Position numbers and translations under genes: made by a program | Shown: piece after piece, positions 8,670 to 18,878 of the stretch | Numbering within the stretch: position 1 is the first letter of the stretch | Layout: the number at the start of each line of letters is the position of its first letter | The notes under the pieces: generated by a model | Told to the model about the DNA's origin: nothing | The model's input: only the letters and a program-made list of their open reading frames with translations | Database searches by the model: none | Source of the DNA: Sthenelais limicola | Lineage: Eukaryota; Annelida; Polychaeta; Phyllodocida; Sigalionidae | DNA length: 64,000 nt | Reading direction: 5' to 3' | NCBI GenBank assembly: GCA_942159475.1 | Contig: OW804095.1 | Location: 62,958,773 to 63,022,772, forward strand

Positions 8670-10727
8670 TCATTTGCTGAGCTCTTTTTTCAACTTTCCT
8701 ATGAACTTTCCGCAGATGTTAGAACCAATAAAGTCCGTGGAAGCGAGTGTGTTTCTCTGGCCGTTTTGATCAAGGATCCTCGGAAGATTACTTCCGGTGG
8801 CCCACTTCCGATCCGAGGTCATCTCATAGAAATCGGTTTGAGGAAGGTCTATCAGTTTTTTCCTGATGTACTTGTTTTGATCGAATTTAAGCTTTATGAT
8901 TTGCTCTAGAACACTTCTTTCCTTTTTCTTCCATTCTGGGGTCGGTTTTAGTTCTTCCCTGGCTTTACGCTTGACGATGTACGGGTTCGGAGTTTTCCGT
9001 AAGTCTTCGGCTAACTCCGGGTGACCCAATTCCTTCGCCTTCGTGACCTGGAAAGCGTGCTCAGCTGATGTGTACTGTGAGCCCTTATAGTCGACTTTCG
9101 AGGGGTGAAAATTAGATAGGAAAGAATGTTCACTTTTGAAGCCCAATCCACGACCATTATCTACGTCAACTGTACGAGCATCCTCCGGTCTGCAACCAGG
9201 GGGGAGTGTGTGGAGGTCTCGCTTCGTAAAAGCTTTGCCGTCGACAAGCAGATGACTGCCACGATGTTCCGAGGAAACATTTTTCAGGCCCAACAGCTGA
9301 TGGCAGTCCCTCAAGAGGCCGTATTCGTGAGAGGGGACAATGAGACCATCAGTGTTAATTTCAAGCTGTGCGAAGCGATTATCCTTATGTTTGACAGTAG
9401 GCAGATTTTCTGACAATTTAGTTAGAATGTCACCTGATTTGGACTTAACGAAAACTGGTCTTATTATGAGATCGTCGACAAGACCTATTCTATATACTTC
9501 AGTTATGTCGTCGGCTTGAAAGGCAGGATCTAGATCCTTACACATGTCCAGGATAGTTTTATTTATGTCATCTTGATCAAGTTCTGTGATATTCTCCAAC
9601 ACTAGGAACTTACGGTTTCCAGGATTAGTACGACGGGTATGTCCCTGAGCCGCTAACTTTTGCCCCTTCGTTGACGGCCGTTGCTGCTGTCGAGGCGGGG
9701 GGCCCCAGCTGTTCCAAGGCGGCCTTCTCGATGCAAATGGCGGTGGCCCAAACGAGGATCCCATGAGCGGACGAGGTTGTATTTGCCCATCATCGTGAGT
9801 ATTTTCACTTCTAATCTTGTTGAAGTTAGATTCAGTTTGTTGAGCAAGATTATCGATAGATGTAGCGATTTTTTGAGCTTCGACCTTCCCTACAGAGCGT
9901 AGCACTGTCATCTCCGCTGTCAGCGTGTCAGCTGTCAGCGCTGCAGGTGTCAATGACGGTGTAGATTTCTCATTTAGTCGGATTTCAGCAATATCGGCTG
10001 TAAGTTTATCGATTGAGGTGCTAAAACTATCTCTGAGATTCTTTACTTCTGATTTTAAACTATGTAAAGCCGAAGTGACTTCATTAATTGTAGAATCGAA
10101 CTGTGTCTCCCTTTCTTCAAGACTAAGTGTGACAGCTTGCACGATCAATGGGGATAGATATTTTCCCAATGAGTGAGCAAAACTGTCAGCGGGATCAGAA
10201 TCAGATCGCAGCATAGTATTTGGTGTTTCTAAAATTGAGTCGTGCAGGCTAGCACTTTCAATATGCGACAGAATATCATCCATTTTATTTAAGTTCTGCG
10301 TTCTTTGAATCAGCAGATTCTGTATCCTGACCGAGGTGTTGGCCGGCGAGGAATGTACATGTGACTGTGACAGCGAGTTGGCGTTTTGGATAATGCTGTC
10401 AGATTTCTCAGCTGAGGGACTATTCATAGTGACAAAGTGATCGTTCAATGCTGTCGATGCCGATCTATTTACAGGTATGGTAATATTCTTTGCGTCTTCA
10501 TATGCTAAGTCTGCATCAAATTTAATTTCAGTTTCCATAGAGTTTTGTTGGGACTGGCTCGCTGGCCTTACAGGCGAGCGAGCTGGAGATGGAATGCTAT
10601 CGATGGTGGCCCTCGAGATCGGCGTAGAGGTCAGCCTATCTATGTCAGAAATGGTCTCAAATTGTGAGAAAATGTTTTTATCGGAGTGTGCACCTGATTC
10701 CTGAGGGGAGGTAATTTGGTCTTCCAT
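8670..10727 (-). CDS. LINE ORF1: coiled-coil, RRM-like and NADAR-domain protein (685 aa)
   Basis: This is probably the RNA-binding (ribonucleoprotein) protein of the element. Residues 1-180 are Ser/Asn-rich and look disordered. About 183-305 is heptad-like and probably a coiled coil. 316-371 is a Pro/Arg/Gln-rich basic linker. 372-445 resembles the RRM of LINE ORF1 proteins (FLVLENI, ITEVYRIG, RPVFVKSKS). Residues 534-685 are a NADAR (YbiA-like) domain: HSFLSNFHPS, then TSAEHAFQVTKAKELG, a helical middle, DFYEMTSDRKWATGSNL and a final GSNICGKFIGKLKKEL helix. The NADAR signature SNF, the EHAFQ glutamate and histidine, and the tryptophan before the C-terminal helix are all kept. NADAR enzymes act on N-glycosidic or ADP-ribosyl-guanine bonds, so ORF1 may combine RNA binding with repair of nucleic acid. 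The function is inferred; the domain is clear. Confidence 0.88.
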   Translation of the reverse strand: MEDQITSPQESGAHSDKNIFSQFETISDIDRLTSTPISRATIDSIPSPARSPVRPASQSQQNSMETEIKFDADLAYEDAKNITIPVNRSASTALNDHFVTMNSPSAEKSDSIIQNANSLSQSHVHSSPANTSVRIQNLLIQRTQNLNKMDDILSHIESASLHDSILETPNTMLRSDSDPADSFAHSLGKYLSPLIVQAVTLSLEERETQFDSTINEVTSALHSLKSEVKNLRDSFSTSIDKLTADIAEIRLNEKSTPSLTPAALTADTLTAEMTVLRSVGKVEAQKIATSIDNLAQQTESNFNKIRSENTHDDGQIQPRPLMGSSFGPPPFASRRPPWNSWGPPPRQQQRPSTKGQKLAAQGHTRRTNPGNRKFLVLENITELDQDDINKTILDMCKDLDPAFQADDITEVYRIGLVDDLIIRPVFVKSKSGDILTKLSENLPTVKHKDNRFAQLEINTDGLIVPSHEYGLLRDCHQLLGLKNVSSEHRGSHLLVDGKAFTKRDLHTLPPGCRPEDARTVDVDNGRGLGFKSEHSFLSNFHPSKVDYKGSQYTSAEHAFQVTKAKELGHPELAEDLRKTPNPYIVKRKAREELKPTPEWKKKERSVLEQIIKLKFDQNKYIRKKLIDLPQTDFYEMTSDRKWATGSNLPRILDQNGQRNTLASTDFIGSNICGKFIGKLKKELSK

Positions 10728-10990
10728 TGGGAGTCATGAATAATAATTGTCAGTGCCTTGTGTAATAATACAATATAGTTTGCTCGTATGTGGGCGATAT
10801 TATAAGGACCGGTCTCACCAAGGACGACGTTCCATTCGTCGGTCGGCCGTGGCTGTGTCCAGATCTTCGTACGGCGATAATTAGTTCCTTTTTACGAAAA
10901 CTGTCCAATAAACCTCATAGTCTAAGTCTAGGAGCTATGATGGATGAGTATGGCCATTTGTGTGGCTATGCACGAAAGTTTTCCAAACTT
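10728..10990 (-). other. 5' leader of the LINE
   Basis: The minus-strand sequence just upstream of the ORF1 start is distinctly richer in GC than the DNA beyond it, especially 10800-10880. It is taken as the 5'UTR and internal promoter region of the element. The exact start cannot be fixed without another genomic copy. Confidence 0.45.
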
Positions 10991-12381
10991 TTAAGCTAAA
11001 TTAGCTAGGAGCCGACATGGCTCACGTCAGAGAGCTCTGAAGTCACCAGCCAAAAAGTGCCCATATACCACGGTAAAAACACGGTTTATGGCCTCATAGT
11101 GCATTCAAATTATACCCAAAATCTGACCCAGAATGGACTAAAATCATATAACCATTATGGAATATTAACAAAGAAAGTGCTAAGCCAAATTGTTTTATTT
11201 GTTTTGAATGCTTTGATATTTCCCATATTTTTTAGTCTAGAACTCAACTCATTCCATGACTGGGCAGCTTGTACTATTGTGGCGTTTTGACCAGTTTTAG
11301 TTCTAAAACGTGGTGTTTTAAAATGGGAGAGTCAAAATTTCGAGTCTGTCTATTTGGTTGCTGGGTATATTTGGGATTTGTTAACCTTCCCATTCCACAC
11401 TCAAAATGGGAGGCGTGTCTATGCGCGCCTGCCAACTCAGGAAGCACGAAATGAAATGAACTCCCAAAAGTCCTAAAAAACGAACCCGATTCACAGGCCT
11501 TCAAGACCAAAGCCCTACTAATTCTCAAATCACAGATGTAACATGACCTGTCTACAGGCACTGACTAATGTACATTGACAACTTGATTGAAATGTCTGAA
11601 TCCTATATTGTAATTTGTATCCACATTGTCAAACCGCATACACTAATATATTTTATTACCAAATTGCACTGTATGTATTAAGTCAGATGCCTCAACTGCC
11701 ATACTGTCTAAAAATTATTATTGTCATCACCGTATGTATCCCCTTAAAAATGGAGCCTGGTTGTAACAACTTGCTCCCTTGTAGATGTATTTGTCTCTTC
11801 CCTTCTTGTTTTTGAGTATATCACTCAATTAATCTGTAATGCAATGTCTCAATGTATCACAAACTATAGTATTTTTCATTAACATTGTTAATGTCTGGAT
11901 AAATAAAATCATTAAAAAAACAAAAAAAGGGTTCATAACCTAATCAAATGTTATTTAGCTGAATATAATACTCAAGAAATACTCAAGACAGTTTCACGTT
12001 TCCCTTGTGAACAATTAAACTGGTATTAACAATTAATAAGTCTTGTGTATCTCGACTGGATGCTGGATGCTGACTGTGACTAAGACTGGATGCTGCTATA
12101 GGCTACTAATTACTGGTCGACTATGGGAAAAAAGCTACTTCGTCAGTTTCCTTCGTATGGTTGGTACAATACAGCCTATTGTACAAACTTGCCCGGTACA
12201 TCATGTTTTTTTTATCAATGTATTAATTAGTATAATGCAAGTATGAAAAGAAAAAAATATTTTATATAAAAAAGGTAGACTAAGATGTAATTAAAAGCTA
12301 CATGTATGCTGATTGTGTTTCGGTATACCATTTTCTGTTGTGGAAAATACTTGTAATCTTTGGCGAGGCATTCAAATACCT
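10991..12381. other. Gene-free stretch with possible retroelement 3' end
   Basis: No supported gene. Near 11899-11932 the plus strand reads GATAAATAAAATCATTAAAA followed by an interrupted A-run, that is, a polyadenylation-like signal and an A-rich tail. This could be the 3' end of an old retroposed copy or a LINE remnant reading left to right. No coding match is visible upstream of it. Confidence 0.35.
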
Positions 12382-14439
<2,058 letters not shown>

Positions 14440-14936
14440 GCCGGTCCCACACATTCAAGACTCCAAGCCGAATTGGGCGTTAAGACAATAATTTCCAATT
14501 CGTACGAATTACAGTGAATTCCTAAGATACATCATTTCAGTATGGGCCTCTTACCGAATTGTCGTAGAGCACTCTAAATTCTTCTATGACAATTCTTAAG
14601 GCCCTTAAAACAATCGAATATATCCGAACGTCTTAAGAGATTCAACGATGTGCCCTAGAAAGTTAGTAATTCTGATAGGCTTGTATTTTTGAAAAACTAT
14701 AACCTCACTAATTCTTGGAGTATCAACAATTTAGATGTGATGTGTCATGGGAAAATGAGTCACACGTCGCAAAAGATGGATTTCCCCTTCCCACCTAAAA
14801 CCCCAAACTAACATTTCTGATTTCGTAGAATGCACAAATTCCTAAGAATTGGCCCATTTTGTCAAGAATTCGTCTACGACTTGTCGTGGGCACCCAATTC
14901 GTACGAATTGTAAGTTCTTGAATGTGTGGACCCGGC
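14440..14936. mobile_element. Non-autonomous TIR element (about 0.5 kb)
   Basis: The ends are inverted repeats: the left end GCCGGTCCCACACATTCAAG pairs with the right end TTGAATGTGTGGACCCGGC. Internally both halves carry CCAATTCGTACGAATT-type motifs, so the arms are partly paired further in. No open frame long enough for a transposase is present. A stretch near 14750-14783 (GGGAAAATGAGTCACACGTC onward) resembles the terminal repeat of the element at 60757-61110, suggesting nesting or shared ancestry. No target-site duplication could be recognised. Confidence 0.72.
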
Positions 14937-16014
14937 TAGTGACGAAATTCAGCTGACTAGCTGTACAGAAATTATGATCACTTTTTCCTTAGATCATCTG
15001 GGAAGTGAATCTGCATATTCGACCTGTTGGTGCGTGATAAGGGTAGGAGGGGGTGTGAATGAAAGGGAGAGTATATAGAGATATATTATTAAAAGCGGAC
15101 GGGAAGCTTGTGACTATTACTGCATATCCACTTTCTTCTCCCGAATTTCTGCAATCGGGAGGATTTAAGACGATTTAGTTGCAGAAATGGATTTAACGGA
15201 AAATCAGCAGGACTCTGCTTTGTAAAAAAATCCATGTCTGGCGATTTTGAATAGAACTTTGCGTCGGGCTTTAATCTGGGAACAGAGATAATCTCCTAAA
15301 TTCTGTTGGTGCAACTGATCATATATAATGTCATACATATCCAATTTGGGGGAATAGAATAAAATATAGCACAAGGATTAATAACTTCCGTCAATGATGC
15401 CTGCCTGTCAAAGGGATATATACGAAATGGATACATGTTATGTATAACCATAGGTTTTAAATATTTATCAACTGTGTAGAGTAGCAATAGCTCTCAGCTT
15501 TTCTCTCTCGTCTGATGGGAAAAGGAATAGTCATCCGTTAAAACAAACAGGAATAATTTAGGCCAAACTCTGTGTCTGACTGGGCTGTCAGGCCCTGCTC
15601 TGGCTCATACCATAGCATGGATGCATTCTCAGCACTCTTATATTTTAAAGTAGTTTCAACCAGGAAGTATACCAAAATGCATCAAAGCACTTCTTACATC
15701 GCATACCCAGCTATCTTTTAAAATTGACTCCAAAAACTACATGTGTAGGCACGTGTTTGAAGTGTTTTGAGCTGTGTTAATGTCAATCGTCAATTACAAC
15801 GGCGGACTGGTAAAAGTCAACACCGCAAATTCCCAAAATGTATCATTGATTAAGACTAATCAATCAATTGAATATAATAATTCATGGTAGATTTCTGTAT
15901 AAACATACTAAATTTAAAATAAATTGTAATCTGTTATATCGTGCATAATAAAAAATGATTGTTGCTAAAGATATGAATATATAACACATAATATATATCA
16001 TGATATATTGAGAA
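14937..16014. other. Gene-free stretch
   Basis: No gene, RNA or repeat is supported here. The sequence is AT-rich with stops in all frames. Confidence 0.6.
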
Positions 16015-16415
16015 TGTTCTTAGGAGGAAGGAAGGGGAGGATGGGCAGGAGAAGGAAGGGGGAGGAGAAGGAGGAGAAGGAAGTGAGGAGGAGCCGATGT
16101 GCGTAATAGGTATAGTGGGGAGGTGGAGGAAGAATAGGAGCCGGAAGAGGAAGGAGTGTAACAGTTAGTCAGGGAGGGGGAGAGGGAAGGGGACGAAAGA
16201 GGGAGGAAGAGTAGAACATTTGATTAATCAATAATTATATAATTTGTCTGCTAAAGAACACCGTGTAGCAACAGGCAGGCCTACTAACTTGCTTCTCTGA
16301 ATTCAGCCATTGTTGAGTGTCATCAGTCAAATCTCCAATTATTGTGCACTATGAGTCCTCTCAAAAGGGAAAGGCAAGAGGTGAGATAAGAGGGACGAGA
16401 TGTCAGTCGGGGGCC
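16015..16415 (+). repeat. Dispersed purine-rich repeat, copy 1
   Basis: A GGA/GAA-rich block (16021-16215) is followed by GATTAATCAATAATTATATAATTTGTC, a TTCAGCCATTGTTGAGTGT motif, a CTCCAATTATTGTGCAC motif and GAGTCCTCTCAAAA, then a short purine tract with GGGACGAGATGTCA. The same succession occurs in the same orientation at about 37210-37915. The two are therefore diverged copies of one dispersed element and not independent simple repeats. No coding capacity is seen. Confidence 0.75.
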
Positions 16416-16668
16416 ACCATACTACGCAGAATTTAGGTTAGAGTTAGGGTTAAAGGGTATGCGTTTTTGCCGCGTCGGCTATCTTGGATTTGGTTGAATA
16501 AAAGTTTTAAGCGGTGGTCAAGAAAGTGTCTCTGGTGTTTGCAACTGATAAACGGAAAACAACCAACTTTGTAAGGGTAAAGTTTTGAATATTTAAAATG
16601 AAGTACGTGTTGTTTCATTCAACTCACAGCTATAACAAACACTTTGTGCAGGTAAAATTGTATACGTA

Positions 16669-16700
16669 AAATGTAGTTGTAGTATACTACAACTACATTT
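16669..16700. repeat. Perfect 32-bp palindrome
   Basis: The sequence is AAATGTAGTTGTAGTA followed by its exact reverse complement, centred on GTATAC. It abuts a second, unrelated perfect palindrome with no base between them. It can form a loop-free cruciform. Confidence 0.95.
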
Positions 16701-16746
16701 AGTTTATGCGATACATTTTACTATAGTAAAATGTATCGCATAAACT
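16701..16746. repeat. Perfect 46-bp palindrome
   Basis: The half-site AGTTTATGCGATACATTTTA is followed by CTA and then its exact reverse complement, centred on CTATAG. It directly follows the 32-bp palindrome at 16669-16700. Palindromes without a loop are unstable in most genomes, so two side by side suggest a recent origin. Confidence 0.95.
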
Positions 16747-17698
16747 ATATTGATGGATTTCGAGCTGTTTCTCAGTTTCATGTTATGTGCATCAATTGAT
16801 TCTTGCATGTTTTCCTTTTTAGTTAATAACCCTTTGGGGTCATCTTCGATTAGGATTAATTAGAACATGCATATGTAATGAGTGGGCGGAGCCCTTACGT
16901 AATATCCATGGCATAGCATGTATAAGTAGACTTGCACAGTCCTAGCTAGTTAAGTATAATTAGCGATTTTAAGTAATGTGATAATAGGTGATAATTAATA
17001 ATTAATATAAATATAATGAGGTTACACAATGTTACGTAATGTTACATAACAAAAGTTTAAACAATATCAATTAACAGACACATATCCCATTGACATGAAA
17101 AGAGGGTGTACAGAGGAAACAGGGATTAAGGCCAGTAATTTATACAACTAAGCAATTAAGTTACTTTGGTTCATTCCAATTCTTATCTGTCTGTAGGATT
17201 TAGAGGGATGGGAATAACTTGTTAAAATTAAGAATGACATTACTCTATTGATTTAATGGATATACCAAATTCTATGGGGGTGGTGTACAATATTTCAGGT
17301 TGTAAGTTCAGCGTAAGCTTGCAAACATGCAAGTATATGTCGACGGGTCGGTGCCCATATTTGGGACCAAGGGCCGTTACTCTCTTCCCAGGCCACGCCC
17401 ATATTATTCCTCCAATCAAATGTCTGTCATTCAGCTATTATGACATTATGACGTGTCCACTGTTCTTATCAACCAATCACAACCGTCGCTGTGTCGCGGT
17501 AAACATAAACGTCCTGTCAACTCACTTTCAATTGCAGCATCACCACGCTTGGAGGTGCTGGGATATACATTTTTTGCTTTTATATTGTATCTGTTTATGG
17601 CATTTTAAACCTAGCTTTGCTTGGTTTCGACCAAACTCCTTGGCAAACTTCTTCTATTCACACAGCTTCGCGTCCGCGTCCCAACATATACATTTTTA
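16747..17698. other. Gene-free stretch
   Basis: No supported gene. A 147-codon open frame on the plus strand (17256-17699) has no recognisable domain or bias, and it runs into a repeated block at its end. I treat it as chance. Confidence 0.5.
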
Positions 17699-18224
17699 AC
17701 TAACTTGTAATTACAAAGGATAGGGGGCCTTTGGTTGAAATGTCGGTGGAGTGATGTAGGAATCCCTGATGATTCAATTTCCCACATTATTAAGCACCAC
17801 TCTTAAATGAGGGAGGGGCATACTAATGTTGTAACTTTCCAACATTATTGCAAAGTTACAAGAAGTTACAAGGTTGTTCCAGTTACAACTGCCTTGTCTC
17901 AGTGTGTCTTAATAATGGTGGGTGGTGGTGTATAATATTAAGATATTTGTAAGCTTGCAAGTTTGCAAGCTTACAAAGTTGTAACTATGTAGATTTTATT
18001 AACTTGTAATTACAAAGAATAGGAGGGTCATTATTTGGTTGAAATATCGTTTGAAGGGTGTAGGAAGCCCTAATGATGAACCCCCGGGACTACTGATTAA
18101 TTTCCCATGTTATTAAACACCATCCCTAAATTGGGGAGGGACATAATAATTGCAAAGTTACAAGATCTTTACAATGTGGTTGTTGCAGTTACAACTACCC
18201 TGTCTTAGTGTGTCTTAAGATTGT
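17699..18224 (+). repeat. Diverged direct duplication (about 300-bp period), pair A
   Basis: 17699-17916 and 17998-18224 align in the same orientation. Shared landmarks in order are TAACTTGTAATTACAAAG, GGTTGAAAT, TCCCACATTATTAA / TCCCATGTTATTAA, GGGAGGG, GCAAAGTTACAAGA, CAGTTACAACT and AGTGTGTCTTAA. The segment between the copies has a small hairpin, AAGCTTGCAAGTTTGCAAGCTT (17952-17971). No gene is seen; this looks like an old tandem duplication of a non-coding repeat. Confidence 0.75.
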
Positions 18225-18267
18225 GAGAGCTTGTAAAGGCCTCTTAGTTAGGATGGTGAAGGTGGTC

Positions 18268-18695
18268 AACATTAAGTGCTTTCCCAACCTTTCCAACGAC
18301 TTTCCAGCAATATTAACGCAGTTTCACCAAATCTTTAACACATAGAATAGCGCGATGAAATAATGGATTAGACTTATATTTTGACAAAACAATTATCCGT
18401 GTGGAGAGAGATTGACATGCATGAAAGATTACATACTTATCCCTTACAATTTTCCGAATTTTGTACCCCCCATGAAAGTGCCATCCATATATTAGCGATG
18501 TCAGAAAATGACAATATAAGCTCACACCGATTATACACCACCCCCAATATTAAGGTTGTAACCATTAAATTACTTTCTACACCTTTCCAATGAGTTTCCA
18601 GCAACATTAACGCAGTTCTACATAAACTTTAACTGATAGATTAGCACGATGAAAGGTTTGTAAAGGAATACGTTTATATTTTGCCATTACAATTA
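18268..18695 (+). repeat. Diverged direct duplication, pair B
   Basis: 18268-18400 and 18559-18695 align in the same orientation: CACCTTTCCAA / CAACCTTTCCAA, TTTCCAGCAA.ATTAACGCAG, TTTAAC..ATAGA.TAGC.CGATGAAA, then TTATATTTTG. The spacing (about 291 bases) is close to that of pair A, so 17.7-18.7 kb may be one decayed tandem array with a unit near 300 bases. Confidence 0.7.
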
Positions 18696-18765
18696 TTTGG
18701 CAAACAAGGGAATTACGTACCCTACATTCGCGATGCCAGAAGATAGCAATATAAGCACACACTAA

Positions 18766-18878
18766 AGGGCCTAGTCCACTAAGCTGATTCTCATGCAATT
18801 TTGCGCCGCGGAGGACCCTTAATTTTGCAATACATTCTGTGAGAATCGCATGAGAATCGGCTTAGTGGACAAGAGCCT
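18766..18878. mobile_element. Short TIR element (MITE, about 113 bp)
   Basis: Terminal inverted repeats of about 30 bases flank a GC-rich centre (TTTTGCGCCGCGGAGGACCC). On the left, GTCCACTAAGCTGATTCTCA is followed by TGC. On the right, GCA is followed by TGAGAATCGGCTTAGTGGAC. The outermost bases (AGGGCCTA / AAGAGCCT) pair less well. It is too small to code for anything. Confidence 0.75.

Larger units (their letters stand above)
3137..10990 (-). mobile_element. Three-ORF non-LTR (LINE) retrotransposon with NADAR and SGNH domains
   Basis: This is one contiguous element on the minus strand. In order it has a 5' leader (from about 10.9 kb), ORF1 (8670-10727), ORF2 (7858-8556), a 1.24-kb non-coding spacer, ORF3 (3718-6612), a 3'UTR of about 560 bases, and a 3' tail of short direct repeats (GAATT units). 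ORF3 has an apurinic-type endonuclease followed by a reverse transcriptase with YADD and no RNase H after it. This matches the CR1/L2-like part of the Jockey superfamily. All three frames are open with their key residues present, so the copy looks young. The 5' boundary is approximate: GC content drops upstream of about 10.9-11.0 kb. No convincing target-site duplication was found. Confidence 0.85.

Noticed and set aside
3000..11100. Target-site duplication for the LINE
   Set aside because: Short matches such as GGCCTCA on both flanks (3127 and 11089) are too brief, and the 5' end is not fixed.
17256..17699. 147-codon open frame on the plus strand
   Set aside because: It has no recognisable motif and ends where a repeated non-coding block begins.
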